Source: Oscillospiraceae bacterium
GTDB taxonomy: Bacteria; Bacillota; Clostridia; Oscillospirales; Ruminococcaceae
Reading direction: 5' to 3'
NCBI GenBank assembly: GCA_004555865.1
Contig: SFJO01000005.1
Coordinates: 1 to 64,000 of the forward strand
Length of the DNA: 64,000 nucleotides
In this document: positions 40,021 to 49,879 of the stretch, piece by piece
Numbering within the stretch: the first letter of the stretch is position 1
Layout of the letters: every line of letters begins with the position of its first letter
Translations under genes and position numbers: made by a program
Notes under the pieces: generated by a model
Databases searched by the model: none
Seen by the model: only the letters and a program-made list of their open reading frames with translations
What the model was told of the DNA's origin: nothing

Positions 40021-41529
40021 ATGGAACAAACACGGGTCATACAGGGAACCGAAGAGCTTGCCCGGGGCGAGCTGGACAACGTGACCCTGGACGGCGGCGG
40101 TGTGGCGCTGGATCAGGCGGGAGGGCGGCATTTGCTGTACGGCTGCTACACCAGCCCGGCGCTTCGCCTGCCCGCCTTTGACCGGCTTTCGGTGAGCTGG
40201 AACGCCGATGTGCCCAAGGGCACCGTGGTGGAGGTGCAGGCCCGGGTGCTGGTGCAGGGCGCCTGGCGCGCCTGGTGCAGCTTCGGCCGCTGGAGCCCCT
40301 GGATGCTGCGGCATGGCACCTTCCGACAGCCCGGCGAAGAGCCCTATGTGCAGGGCGACCAGATGATGCTTCCCAATCAGCCGGGCGCGGCGGTGCAGGT
40401 GCGGGCCTTTTTGTACACCGAGGATGAAAAGGTAAGCCCCACGCTGCGGCTGCTGGCTGTCAGCGCCCGCCCGGTGGAGCCGCAGCCAAGCCGGAGCCGC
40501 CCGCTGTTCCGGGAGCTGCGCGTGCCGGCGTACAGCCTTGCCCGGCGGGACCCGGCCTTTGGCCCCGGAATGGCCGGGCCTGCCTGCATGGCCGGGCTGA
40601 TGAACCGCTGGGGGCAGGACGTGCTGCCCGAAGAGCTGGCCCATATGTGCTTTGACCATGAAGGGCCCGGCTGCGAAAACCTGGCCTTTCTGGCGGCGGC
40701 CGCCGGCGGGCTGGGCTTTTCCAGCTGGCAGTGCTGGCTGGACCTGCCCGGCCTGCGGGAGGAGATCCGCGCGGGCAATGGGGTGATGGCAGCGGTAAAA
40801 CCGGGTGTTTTGCCCTTGCCCGCTCCGCCGAGGCCGGAGACAGAGGCCGCGCCCGCTCAGGAACCCGCCGAGCCGGAGGCCCGGCCCGCGGCAGCCGCGC
40901 CCGAAACGGAATCGGCCGCACAGCCCCAGCCGGAAGCCGCGCCGGAGACACCCCCGGCGGCGCCCGCAGAACGGGTTCCGGAAGCGCCCCCGCAAGGCCC
41001 CTGCGCCCAGCCGGAGGAGGCCACCCACCGGGTGGCGGTACGGGGCTTTGCCCCGGGGCTGGACGGCGGGGTGCTGGTGCTGCTGAACGACCCGGCGGCC
41101 CCGGATGACCGCGCCGCCGAGACGCAGGTGCCCTTGGCGGACTTTCTGCGCGCCTGGGACGGCCGCTGCCTGGTGCTGTGCCACAAGGACCGGCGGGGCG
41201 GAAAATCGGCCCCGCAGCGCATTGGCTGCCAGATGACGGCGGTGGCCTGCGAGCTGCCCACCGCGCCGGATCTGCCCGGAGACAGCCTGTGGCTGCTGAC
41301 CCACGGCGGTAAGCCCTGCACCATGCCGGCCGCAGGCAGCCCCTATACGCTGACCTACACCTGCCCGGAGGATACCGTGTATGCCACCACCGCCCACAAG
41401 CAGTTCCACTTTGATGCCGCCCTTCGAGACGGGCGGGTGTGCCTGCCGGCCGGGCTGGAGGACCGGGTGACCGTGTACTGCATCGACTGCTTCGGCCAGA
41501 TGCGGGTGGCGGAGCATCTGTTTCTGTAG
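40021..41529 (+). CDS. C39-like cysteine peptidase-fold protein with a long linker
   Basis: A 502-aa protein. Residues 1-165 are a beta-rich N-terminal domain seen in clostridial C39-family proteins. Then comes a papain-like domain with C189 (GPACMAGLMNRWG), H336 (HRVAVRGF) and N356-D357 (LLNDPA) as possible catalytic residues. The unusual feature is a Pro/Ala/Glu-rich insert (about 264-334) inside the peptidase domain, between the Cys and His parts. The C-terminal 80 residues form another beta-rich domain. There is no signal peptide, so export is not evident. Function unknown. Confidence 0.75.
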   Translation: MEQTRVIQGTEELARGELDNVTLDGGGVALDQAGGRHLLYGCYTSPALRLPAFDRLSVSWNADVPKGTVVEVQARVLVQGAWRAWCSFGRWSPWMLRHGTFRQPGEEPYVQGDQMMLPNQPGAAVQVRAFLYTEDEKVSPTLRLLAVSARPVEPQPSRSRPLFRELRVPAYSLARRDPAFGPGMAGPACMAGLMNRWGQDVLPEELAHMCFDHEGPGCENLAFLAAAAGGLGFSSWQCWLDLPGLREEIRAGNGVMAAVKPGVLPLPAPPRPETEAAPAQEPAEPEARPAAAAPETESAAQPQPEAAPETPPAAPAERVPEAPPQGPCAQPEEATHRVAVRGFAPGLDGGVLVLLNDPAAPDDRAAETQVPLADFLRAWDGRCLVLCHKDRRGGKSAPQRIGCQMTAVACELPTAPDLPGDSLWLLTHGGKPCTMPAAGSPYTLTYTCPEDTVYATTAHKQFHFDAALRDGRVCLPAGLEDRVTVYCIDCFGQMRVAEHLFL

Positions 41530-41701
41530 CGCGCCGCATTGATACGCAGCCGCATTTGCAGGCGTGTATCGGTATTTATATAGGAAGATGCAGCTGCCGT
41601 GCAGCGCGGATCAATGCAGCGGCACAGCTTCTAAACACAAGTGCAGCGCCGGCGTCAGCCGCCGCGAAACACAGCCCAAACCATAACCGGAACAAAAACA
41701 G

Positions 41702-41735
41702 AACGGCAGCGCCGAACGAGGGTGCTGCCGTTTTT
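41702..41735. terminator. Bidirectional terminator
   Basis: AACGGCAGC pairs with GCTGCCGTT before TTTTC. Nothing recognisable lies in 41530-41700. Confidence 0.75.
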
Positions 41736-41758
41736 CGGTTTGTTTGGTTTTCGGGGGC

Positions 41759-42469
41759 TTATCGCCGATACCATTCGGCCTTGGCCACCTTTGCCCGGTA
41801 AGGGGCGCTGCGGGGGTCGTCGGCCAGGCGCTGAAACACCGAGAAATCCTCCCAGAAGTGCATGGGCCAGGCCTGGGCGGTGTCGGTGTGGCGCATAAAG
41901 TGGTTGAAGCCCTCGGCGTAGTCGGCCTCCTGCCGGGGGTCCAGCGGCAGGAAGGCCGCATCAAATCGGCGGCCCTCAATGAGGGCCATCTGGGCCAAAA
42001 AGTCGTGGGTCATCTGCCGGTTGAAGGCGGCGTCTTCCCCAGCCCAGAGCCACCAGTTCAGGTCGCCCGCGTGGTACAGGCTGTGTGAGCCGTCCGACAC
42101 AAGAAAGGCCACGCCGCTGTCGGTGCTGGTGAGGGTCTCCACCGTCAGGCCCGCCACCGCCAGCGTTTCGCCGCCCTTTACGAAGTGAATGCGGGAGTAC
42201 AGCTCCTGCTCCACCCCACGGGCCGCAAAGAACCGGCGGGAGAACTGGCGCCGAATGTCCCACCCCAGCACATAGTGAACCTGTGGATAGGCGGCCAGCC
42301 GCCGGAACAGGTCAAAGGTGAAGTGGTCGGCGTGAAAGTGGCTCACAAAGGCCACCACCGGCTTGGCGGGGTCCAGTTTGGGCAGCTGCCCCTCAACCCA
42401 GTCAAAGATGAGGGTGTGCTCCGGCAGCTGGACGCAGAAGCCGGAGTGGTGAAGATAGGTGATCTGCAT
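41759..42469 (-). CDS. Metallo-beta-lactamase-fold hydrolase
   Basis: A 236-aa stand-alone MBL-fold protein. The metal motif is VSHFHADHF (H-x-H-x-D-H); LYHAGDLNWW supplies the later His/Asp ligands, and MHFWED the last His. It resembles the group of small MBL proteins of unknown substrate (UlaG/YycJ-like); lactamase activity is not implied. CAGGAGG precedes the ATG. Confidence 0.85.
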   Translation of the reverse strand: MQITYLHHSGFCVQLPEHTLIFDWVEGQLPKLDPAKPVVAFVSHFHADHFTFDLFRRLAAYPQVHYVLGWDIRRQFSRRFFAARGVEQELYSRIHFVKGGETLAVAGLTVETLTSTDSGVAFLVSDGSHSLYHAGDLNWWLWAGEDAAFNRQMTHDFLAQMALIEGRRFDAAFLPLDPRQEADYAEGFNHFMRHTDTAQAWPMHFWEDFSVFQRLADDPRSAPYRAKVAKAEWYRR

Positions 42470-42610
42470 GAAAACCTCCTGACTTGTGGAAGTGGATGCG
42501 AAAGGGAAAAGGCCCGGGCGACCGCACAGGGCGCTTGCCGCCGGTACGTTTGCAAAAAGCGCTTTGAATGGACGATCCTTTCAACAATTTCCCGGGAAAA
42601 CGTGGAAAAC

Positions 42611-43912
42611 TCAAGCCCGCTGCTTCAAAAGGCTCAGCCCGGCCCCCAGCGCCAGGAACACCAGACAGGGGCACAGCCAGCCTAGGCCCTGTGCATACAG
42701 GGGAAGGACCTGCAGCCCATCGGTGAGGGCGGCGGGCAGCACCCCGGCCCTGGCCGCCAGCAGCGCCGCGCTGGCCGCCAACGTGCCCCAGCCCGCAATG
42801 GGGTACAGCAGGGGCAGGGTTTCTGTCTTTGGCAGGTAGGCCAGCAGAATCAGCACCAGCACGATGGGGTACAGCAGGTTCAGCACCGGCACCGACAGGG
42901 CCAGAATCTGGTTCAGCCCCACGTTGGAGATGCCCACGCTGATGAGCGCGAACAGGGCCACCCAGGCCGGGTAAGAAACTTTGGGCAGCCGCTGGTGAAA
43001 GTAGCTGGCGCAGCTGGAAAGCAGCCCCACGCAGGTGTTCAGGCAGGCCACCACAAAAATGGCGGCCAGCAGGGCCATGCCGCCCCGGCCGTACACGCTG
43101 CCCGCCAGCTGGCTGAGCACCTGCGCGCCGTTTTTGGCCCCGGGCCAGGCCCCGCCGCTCACGCCGCCGATGTGGGCCAGGCATAGGTAGATGACCCCCA
43201 GCAGCACACCTGCGCCCAACCCGTCCAGCGCGGCCTCGGTGCGGATGGCGCGGGCCTCGGTCAGGCCCAGGGCACGCAGGTTCAGGGCGATGACCGAGCC
43301 GAATACCAGTGCCGCAATGGCGTCCATGGTCTGGTAGCCGTCCAGAAAGCCCTGAATGACAGGGTGGGTCTGATAGGCTTCGGCCGCGGCCCCGTAGGGG
43401 TGCGGGGCCAGCAGGCAGCCCACAAACAGCGCCCCGATGAGGGCCAGCAGCAGCGGGCAGAGTATCTTGCCCAGCCGCTGGGTGAGGGCGTCCGGCTTCA
43501 GGGCGATCAGCCCGGCCACCACAAAGAACACCAGGCTGTACGCCAGCTGCCACAGGGGCAGGCGGGTGCTGCCCTCCAGCGCGGCCTGGGCCACCATTTC
43601 AAAGCTGGTGCTGGCGGTGCGGGGAATGGCCAGCCCCGGCCCGATGGCCAGATAGATCAGCAGCGGAAACACCGCCGCAAAGGCGGGGTGTACCCGGGCG
43701 GCCAGCCGGTGCAGGTCACCTGCCCGGGTGACGGCCATGACCCCCAGCACCGGGAACCCGACGGCCGTCAGACAGAACCCGGCCATGGCAGGCCAGGTGT
43801 TCTGCCCGGCCTGGGCCGCCAGAAACGGCGGGAAGATCAGGTTGCCCGCACCAAAAAACAGCGAAAACACAGTAAGGATCATCAGCAGCCGGTGATGGGC
43901 TGTGCGTTTCAT
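42611..43912 (-). CDS. brnQ: Branched-chain amino acid carrier (BrnQ)
   Basis: Na+-coupled Leu/Ile/Val importer of the LIVCS family; 433 aa with 12 predicted helices. The N-terminus TVFSLFFGAGNLIFPPFLAAQAG and the later DGYQTMDAIAALVFGSVIALNLRA are family signatures. The start at 43912 is set by AAAGGAGGAG 8 nt upstream. It is divergent from an AGCS amino-acid symporter gene; the small divergent region holds a promoter for it. Confidence 0.95.
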   Translation of the reverse strand: MKRTAHHRLLMILTVFSLFFGAGNLIFPPFLAAQAGQNTWPAMAGFCLTAVGFPVLGVMAVTRAGDLHRLAARVHPAFAAVFPLLIYLAIGPGLAIPRTASTSFEMVAQAALEGSTRLPLWQLAYSLVFFVVAGLIALKPDALTQRLGKILCPLLLALIGALFVGCLLAPHPYGAAAEAYQTHPVIQGFLDGYQTMDAIAALVFGSVIALNLRALGLTEARAIRTEAALDGLGAGVLLGVIYLCLAHIGGVSGGAWPGAKNGAQVLSQLAGSVYGRGGMALLAAIFVVACLNTCVGLLSSCASYFHQRLPKVSYPAWVALFALISVGISNVGLNQILALSVPVLNLLYPIVLVLILLAYLPKTETLPLLYPIAGWGTLAASAALLAARAGVLPAALTDGLQVLPLYAQGLGWLCPCLVFLALGAGLSLLKQRA

Positions 43913-43987
43913 GAAGAATCTCCTCCTTTGGGCCGCTGCGGACGAAAAAACGGTCTGCAAATGTAGGAGCGGCTGGAATATTCTTTC

Positions 43988-44017
43988 AGTATAACACAGA
44001 TCTTAAAAAACTACCAA
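43988..44017 (-). promoter_or_regulatory. brnQ promoter
   Basis: Minus-strand TTGGTA (44017-44012), 18-nt spacer, TATACT (43993-43988) with extended -10 TGT. Confidence 0.65.
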
Positions 44018-44128
44018 ATCAGCGGAACATTTTTGTGCGCAGAGTGCGGGCATATTCGCCCCGAAACGGGAATACAGGTGGAACAACGTCTGCACGTCAA
44101 CCGGGCCAAATGCAGAGGAGGGGCCATC

Positions 44129-45430
44129 ATGGGGCAATGGATCGAAACGCTGGACCGGCTCGTATGGGGGCCGGGGCTGCTGGCGGCGCTGCTGCTGACC
44201 GGGGGAATGCTCACGGTGCGGCTGCGCTTTCTGCCCTGGCGCAGGCTGCCCTGGGCGTTGGGGCAGGCGCTGCGGCCGGGAAACGCGAACGGAACCGGGT
44301 TAAGCCCCTTTCAGGCGCTGATGACCAGCCTTGCGGCCACCGTGGGCACCGGCACCATTGTGGGGGTGGCCAGCGCCATGGTGCTGGGCGGGCCGGGGGT
44401 CCTGGCTTGGATGTGGCTGAGCGCGGCGGCGGGCATGGCCACAAAATTTGCTGAGTGTACGCTGGCCTCCCGCTGGCGCACGGCCCAGGGCGGGGGCGGG
44501 CCAATGAACGTGCTGCAAATGGGGGTGGGCGGCCGCCTGGGCCGGGTGCTGGCGGTGCTGTGGGCCGCCTTTGCCCTCTGTGCGGCCTTCGGCATCGGCT
44601 GCCTGACCCAGGCCAACGCCCTGGCGGAGATTGCCCGGCGACGCTGGGGGCTGCCGCCGCTGTGGGCGGGGCTGGCGCTGGCCGCCCTCAGCCTGGCGGT
44701 GCTGGCGGGCGGGGCCAAACGGGTGGGCGCCGTGTGCGGGGCGCTGGTGCCGGTGATGGGGCTGGTGTATCTGGCGGCGGCCTGGGCCGCCCTGCTTCGG
44801 GGCAGGGCACAGCTGCCGGGGGCCTTTGCGGAGATTCTGGCCGGCGCGGTGCGCCCCGGCGCTTGGCAGCGCGCCGCCCGGTGGGGCATTGCCTGCGGGG
44901 TGTTCAGCCACGAGGCGGGGCTGGGCAGCGCCGGCATTGCGGCGGCGGCCGCCCGCACCGATCACCCAGCCCGGCAGGGCTACGTGGCCATGACGGGGGT
45001 GTTTCTGGACGCCATGGTGCTGTGCACCCTCACCGGGCTGGTGCTGGCGGTTTCGGGGGTGCTGGGCCGGGCCGGTACGCCGGAGGGGCTGGCCGCCCGG
45101 GCCTTCGGGCAGCTGCTTGGCCCGGCGGGAACACTGGCGGTGGACCTGAGCCTGGGGCTGTTCGCGCTTTCCACGCTGCTGGGGTGGGAATTTTACGGCG
45201 AGACGGCCCTGTGCTTTCTCACCGAAGGGCGCGGGTGCCGAGGCTACCGGCTGGCCTGGTGCGCTGCGGCGCTGTCAGGGGCCTGCCTGACCCTGCGCCG
45301 GGCCTGGACGGCGGCCGAGCTGTGCAACGGTCTGCTGGCGCTGCCCAACCTGGCGGCCCTGTGGCTGCTGCACGGCCAGGTGGAGCAGCTGTGCCGGGAG
45401 TTTGAGGAAAAGCGGAACGGCACGCGGTAG
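44129..45430 (+). CDS. Alanine/glycine:cation symporter (AGCS family)
   Basis: A 433-aa Na+- or H+-coupled Ala/Gly importer. SPFQALMTSLAATVGTGTIVGVA is the AGCS signature, and GVFSHEAGLGSAGIAAAAA is the second conserved block. The start at 44129 has GAGGAGG upstream; homology begins at MGQWIETLDRLVWGPGLLAALL. It is divergent from brnQ, so both imports may respond to the same control. Confidence 0.93.
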   Translation: MGQWIETLDRLVWGPGLLAALLLTGGMLTVRLRFLPWRRLPWALGQALRPGNANGTGLSPFQALMTSLAATVGTGTIVGVASAMVLGGPGVLAWMWLSAAAGMATKFAECTLASRWRTAQGGGGPMNVLQMGVGGRLGRVLAVLWAAFALCAAFGIGCLTQANALAEIARRRWGLPPLWAGLALAALSLAVLAGGAKRVGAVCGALVPVMGLVYLAAAWAALLRGRAQLPGAFAEILAGAVRPGAWQRAARWGIACGVFSHEAGLGSAGIAAAAARTDHPARQGYVAMTGVFLDAMVLCTLTGLVLAVSGVLGRAGTPEGLAARAFGQLLGPAGTLAVDLSLGLFALSTLLGWEFYGETALCFLTEGRGCRGYRLAWCAAALSGACLTLRRAWTAAELCNGLLALPNLAALWLLHGQVEQLCREFEEKRNGTR

Positions 45431-45468
45431 GGCAGGGGACGGCTTTGCCGCCCTCAAAAACGCCAACA

Positions 45469-45497
45469 AGGGCCTGCCCCATGCGGGGCAGGCCCTT
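45469..45497. terminator. Bidirectional terminator
   Basis: AAGGGCCTGCCCC-ATGC-GGGGCAGGCCCTT; serves the AGCS gene and the converging transferase gene. Confidence 0.85.
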
Positions 45498-45539
45498 GTC
45501 TCGATTCAGTTAGAACGCGTCAGCGCTCGGTGCAGACGA

Positions 45540-47342
45540 TTAGTTCACGCCCACAGCCTTGCCGTCCTGACGAGGATCGGCGGTGCCGTACAGGGTGCCG
45601 TCGTCCATGAACATGATGCACTGGAAGGCACCGGAACGGGTGGTCTTCAGTTCGCCATGGCCCATCTCGGTCAGCTTGGCGATGGTCTCATCGGTCAGAG
45701 CGTACTGCTCGTAACCCTTCAGAGGCTCTTCGTACTGCAGGTTGTTCTTGTTGCTGCAGTTCCAGATCTTGGGCACGCTGATGGCAGTGTGCAGATCCAT
45801 CTTGCTGTCGATCACGCGGCTGATAACCTCGGCCACGCCGGAGAAGATGCGGGAACCGCCGGGGGTGCCCAGAACCAGGAAGGGAGATCCGTCAGGCTTC
45901 AGAACCACGGTGGGGCTCATGGAGCTCAGAGGCTTCTTACCGGGCTCGATCTTGTTGACGCTCTCGGGATCGGTGGAGAAGTCGTCCATCTGGTTGTTCA
46001 TCATGAAGCCGTAGCCGTCAACCATCACGCCGCTGCCGAAGTAGTAGTTGATGGTCTTGGTGATGGCAACGCAGTTGCCGTCTACGTCAGCCACGGAGAA
46101 GTGGGTGGTGTCGGTGTGCTCGTAGGGGCTCGGATCGTCGGGAGCAGCCTGCTCCATGGCAACGTTCAGGTCGATGTCCTGAGCGCGCTTGTCTGCGTAA
46201 GCCTGGCTGGTCAGACCGCCCAGAGGCACGGAGACAAAGTTGGTGTCGGCCATGTACTTGGCACGGTCGGCGAAAGCGAGCTTGAAGGTCTCGGCGAACA
46301 GATGCACGTACTCAGCGGAGTTGACCTCCATGCTGGCCATGTCAAAGTTCTCCAGGATGTTCAGGATCTCGATCAGGTGAGTGCCGCCGGAAGAGGGCGG
46401 GGGGCTGGAGATAACGGTGTAGCCGCGGTAATCGCCGGTAACAGGCTTCAGCTCGTGCACTTCGTAGCCAGCCAGATCGTCCATGGTCATCACGCCGTCG
46501 TACTTAGCCAGGGTAGCAACCATGGCCTCGCCGATCTCGCCCTTGTAGAAAGCATCGGCGCCCTGATCGGCGATCAGCTGCAGAGCCTTGCCCAGATCGG
46601 GGTTGGTGATCACAGAGCCCTCTTCCCAGGGCAGGCCGTTCTCGTCCAGGTAAACCTTCGACATCTCGGGGAACTTCTGAGTCTTCTCGTAAGCGTCAGA
46701 AATGGCGTTGGCGCAGTAAGCAGAAACAGTGAAGCCTTCGTTGGCGATGCGGATGGCAGGCTCCATGACCTCTTCGCGGCTCATGGTGCCGTGGTGCTCC
46801 AGCAGGTACAGCAGGCCGGCAACCTCACCGGGCACGCCGGAAGCCAGGCCGCCCTCCTGGGTGTTGCCGTTGTTCTCGCCGCTGGCATCCACATACAGAT
46901 CCAGAGTGGCAGCCGCGGGGGCAACCTCACGGAAGTCGATGAAGAAGTTCTCGCCCTCAGCGGTGTGGATGGTGGCCAAACCGCCGCCGCCCAGGCCGGA
47001 GGTGAAGGGCTCGCAGACGCCCAGGGCAAAGCCCATAGCCACGGCTGCGTCAACGGCGTTGCCGCCCTTGGCCATGATTTCGGCGCCAACCTGAGAAACC
47101 TCATACTTGGACGCGGTGGCCATCGCCTTGGTGGAGGTGGCGTCGCGGCCGGTGGTCACGCGGTTGCCGTCAGCGTCAACAGTGACGAAGCCTTCCGTGG
47201 AGTACGCAGGGGTTTTTGCAGGCTCTTTCGAGGCAGCGGGCTCCGAAGAGGCCGCGCTGGAGGAGCTTGCCGCCTGGCCGCAGGCTGCAAGGTTCAGAAC
47301 CATTGCCAGCGCCAGAACAAGGGAACAGAGCTTTCTTTTCAT
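45540..47342 (-). CDS. Gamma-glutamyltransferase lipoprotein 1
   Basis: A 600-aa surface lipoprotein (lipobox LAACGQ, Cys about 21, Ser-rich linker) of the gamma-glutamyltranspeptidase family. It cleaves gamma-glutamyl bonds such as those in glutathione or poly-gamma-glutamate and can transfer the glutamyl group. Autocleavage site and nucleophile are in DTTHFSVAD; GNAVDAAVA, GLGGGG, PPSSGGTHLIE and PLSSMSPT are all present. Codons are of the highly expressed type (many GCT, TCT-like and CGT). It is divergent from the second copy across a 714-nt intergenic region. A leader of about 265 nt precedes it. Confidence 0.93.
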   Translation of the reverse strand: MKRKLCSLVLALAMVLNLAACGQAASSSSAASSEPAASKEPAKTPAYSTEGFVTVDADGNRVTTGRDATSTKAMATASKYEVSQVGAEIMAKGGNAVDAAVAMGFALGVCEPFTSGLGGGGLATIHTAEGENFFIDFREVAPAAATLDLYVDASGENNGNTQEGGLASGVPGEVAGLLYLLEHHGTMSREEVMEPAIRIANEGFTVSAYCANAISDAYEKTQKFPEMSKVYLDENGLPWEEGSVITNPDLGKALQLIADQGADAFYKGEIGEAMVATLAKYDGVMTMDDLAGYEVHELKPVTGDYRGYTVISSPPPSSGGTHLIEILNILENFDMASMEVNSAEYVHLFAETFKLAFADRAKYMADTNFVSVPLGGLTSQAYADKRAQDIDLNVAMEQAAPDDPSPYEHTDTTHFSVADVDGNCVAITKTINYYFGSGVMVDGYGFMMNNQMDDFSTDPESVNKIEPGKKPLSSMSPTVVLKPDGSPFLVLGTPGGSRIFSGVAEVISRVIDSKMDLHTAISVPKIWNCSNKNNLQYEEPLKGYEQYALTDETIAKLTEMGHGELKTTRSGAFQCIMFMDDGTLYGTADPRQDGKAVGVN

Positions 47343-47404
47343 GTTGTGTCTCCTTTCTGGTGGGTATACGGGCCGCAGAAGAACGGTCTGGATTCTTTTG
47401 CGGC

Positions 47405-47431
47405 AACAATATGCCGGAACGGCATGTTGTT
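47405..47431 (-). promoter_or_regulatory. Hairpin in the transferase 1 leader
   Basis: AACAATATGCCG-GAA-CGGCATGTTGTT, 12 bp with one wobble pair and a triloop. It could attenuate or stabilise the leader; no T run follows. The rest of 47343-48056 holds promoters for both transferase genes and a GC-rich palindrome at 47773-47802, but no gene that I recognise. Confidence 0.45.
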
Positions 47432-47614
47432 ACAGAAATAAAAATGGAGAAGCCGCCCCACGCGGGGCCAGAAATGAAAGTGCTATGCAGAAAACGGTAT
47501 ATTTTTGCAAAATGAGACGACTGGTACAATTGCACACAGGAAAAATGCAAAAAGCGTACAAAACCTTGCACGCAAATTGGCGAATCTCACAAAAACTTTG
47601 CCTTCTGTGCTTTT

Positions 47615-47644
47615 ATACTAGCACGAAGAGAAACATACTCGCAA
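47615..47644 (-). promoter_or_regulatory. Candidate promoter of transferase 1
   Basis: Minus-strand TTGCGA (47644-47639), 18-nt spacer, TAGTAT (47620-47615) with extended -10 TGC. Confidence 0.5.
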
Positions 47645-47864
47645 TATTTTCTCTTATTTCTCTGAAAAAATGTGTCAGCTTTGTGATGGCTCTGTATCAA
47701 TTTTGTCAAAATCGCAAGAGAATGAATCCGCCCCCGGTACTCCGCGCCGCAGAAAGCACGGCGCAGCAAAGCGGCCCCCGCCCGCAGCCCGGGGCGGGGG
47801 CCTTGTGCAAACTGTACAGCTGCGGGGAAACCGCCGAGATAAAAAAGGGAAAAAGGCATGATGC

Positions 47865-47893
47865 TTGACAAGCCGGAGCAATCCTGTTACAAA
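47865..47893 (+). promoter_or_regulatory. Candidate promoter of the transferase 2 / pgs cluster
   Basis: TTGACA (47865-47870), 17-nt spacer, TACAAA (47888-47893). A TGATAAA motif like those near other promoters in this locus follows at 47903-47909. Confidence 0.6.
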
Positions 47894-48056
47894 CAAAAGT
47901 AGTGATAAACTGGCGGGGATGATTCCTATTTATAAAAAGCCGCCGGTTCCCGTGGCCGGTGCGGCGCTTTGCAAACGGCGAAACGTAAAAAGCAGCGCAG
48001 TGGCGCGCCGTACAGCAGAAGCCTCACACCCCGTATTTTAAGGGAGGAAGTTTGCC

Positions 48057-49796
48057 ATGAACAAACGAAACGGTTTGCTTCGCCTTGCGTCGGCGGCCCT
48101 TGCAGCCGCCCTGTGCCTGACGGCCTGCGGCGCGCCTGCGGCCAGCAGCGCACCCCAGCCCACCGAGACCCCGGCCGCCGTGGGCGGCGAAAACGTCACC
48201 CTGGGCGGCCGGGATGCCCAGGGCCAGAACGGCGTGGTGTCCACCGGCCGGGCCGAGGCCACCCAGATCGGCGTGGACGTGCTGAAGGCCGGCGGCAACG
48301 CGGTGGATGCGGCCGTGGCCATCGGCTTTGCCCTGGGCGTGTGCGAGCAGCAGTCCTCGGGCATTGGCGGCGGCGGCTTTATGATGGTGCGCTTTGCCAA
48401 AACCGGCGAGATCAAGTTTCTGGATTTCCGGGATGAATCCGCCGCGGCGGCCAGCCTGGATATGTGGACCGTGGACGAGAACGGCAAGGTGGCCGGGGAC
48501 GAAAACAAGATCGGTGCCAAGGCCGTGGCGGTGCCCGGCGAGGTGAAGGGGATGCTCTATGCCCTGGACAACTACGGCACCATGAGCCGGGAAGAGGCAA
48601 TGGCCCCGGCCATTCAGCTGGCCGAGGAGGGCTTTACCGTCTCGGACATCACCAGCCGGGACATCAAGGATGCTTACGGCACCATCATCCGCTTCCCCGC
48701 CACCGAGAAGCTGTATCTGGACGAGAACGGCTTCCCCTATGAGCCGGGCGACACCATCCGGAACCCGGACCTGGCGGCCACCCTGCGCACCATTGCCGCC
48801 GAGGGCGAAAGCGCCTTCTACACCGGCGACATTGCCCAAAAGATCGTGGACGCGGTGCAGGCCGAGGGCGGCTGCCTGACCATGGAGGACATGGCAAACT
48901 ACGAAATTCACGTGGGCGAGCCGGTGCACGGCACCTACCGCGGTTATGACGTGTATTCGTCCAATCTGCCCTCCTCCGGCGGCAGCATCATTCTGGAGAT
49001 CCTGAACATTCTGGAAAACTTCGATGTGGGCGGCATGGACCCGGAAAGCCCGGAGTACTTCCACCTGCTCAGCGAGGCCTTTAAGCTGGGCTTTGCCGAC
49101 CGCACCAAATACATGGGCGACCCCGCCTATGTGGATGTGCCGGTGAGCGGCATTACGAACAAGGACTATGCCGCCCAGCTGGCGGCTTCCATTGACCCGG
49201 AGCACAGCCAGACCTACGAGGCGGGCGACCCCTGGCCCTTTGAGTCGGAATCCACCACCCACTACTCCATCATGGACGCGGAGGGCAATATGGTGGCCGT
49301 GACCAAAACCGTGGACGCCACCTTTGCCTCCGGTCTGGTGGCCGAGGGCACCGGCATTCTGCTGAACGACACCCTGTTTGACTTCTCGGTGGACCCGGAA
49401 AGCCCCAACGTAGTGGCCGGTTCCAAGCGGCCGCTCTCCAGCATGAGCCCCACCCTGATCCTGAAGGACGGGCAGCCCTTTATGAGCCTGGGCGCCCCCG
49501 GCACCACCCGCATCATCACCGGCGTGGCCCAGGTAATCAGCAAGGTGATCGACCACGGCATGGACATTCAGGACGCCATTGACGCGGTGCGGATGCACGA
49601 CGACTTCGGCACCCTGATTCTGGAGGACCGGGTGAGCCAGGAGACCAAGGACAAGCTCACCGCCATGGGCCATGAGCTGAACACCGGCGAGGTGTGGTTT
49701 ACCTTCCCCTGTGTGCAGGCCTGTATGCGCACGGAGAACGGCATCCTGCGCGGCGCTGCCGACCCCCGGCGGGACGGCCTGGCCATGGGGTATTGA
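48057..49796 (+). CDS. Gamma-glutamyltransferase lipoprotein 2
   Basis: A 579-aa lipoprotein (lipobox LTACGA) of the same family. The nucleophile motif is STTHYSIMD, followed by the more classical TVDATFASGLVAEGTGILLND; LPSSGGSIILE and PLSSMSPT are also present. It sits 83 nt upstream of pgsB on the same strand. In poly-gamma-glutamate loci a GGT homologue (CapD, PgsS-like) trims or anchors the polymer, and position suggests such a role here. Codon use is GC-ending, unlike transferases 1 and 3. Confidence 0.92.
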   Translation: MNKRNGLLRLASAALAAALCLTACGAPAASSAPQPTETPAAVGGENVTLGGRDAQGQNGVVSTGRAEATQIGVDVLKAGGNAVDAAVAIGFALGVCEQQSSGIGGGGFMMVRFAKTGEIKFLDFRDESAAAASLDMWTVDENGKVAGDENKIGAKAVAVPGEVKGMLYALDNYGTMSREEAMAPAIQLAEEGFTVSDITSRDIKDAYGTIIRFPATEKLYLDENGFPYEPGDTIRNPDLAATLRTIAAEGESAFYTGDIAQKIVDAVQAEGGCLTMEDMANYEIHVGEPVHGTYRGYDVYSSNLPSSGGSIILEILNILENFDVGGMDPESPEYFHLLSEAFKLGFADRTKYMGDPAYVDVPVSGITNKDYAAQLAASIDPEHSQTYEAGDPWPFESESTTHYSIMDAEGNMVAVTKTVDATFASGLVAEGTGILLNDTLFDFSVDPESPNVVAGSKRPLSSMSPTLILKDGQPFMSLGAPGTTRIITGVAQVISKVIDHGMDIQDAIDAVRMHDDFGTLILEDRVSQETKDKLTAMGHELNTGEVWFTFPCVQACMRTENGILRGAADPRRDGLAMGY

Positions 49797-49879
49797 CGCA
49801 GACCGCGCCAAATCCGGATCATTCTTTTTAATTGAATTGCAGCGGGAATTCAATCGCATTTGCTGAAAAGGAGGCGTCC

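Noticed and set aside
41530..41700. Small gene downstream of the C39-like protein
   Set aside because: No ribosome binding site or recognisable coding pattern; composition fits intergenic sequence.
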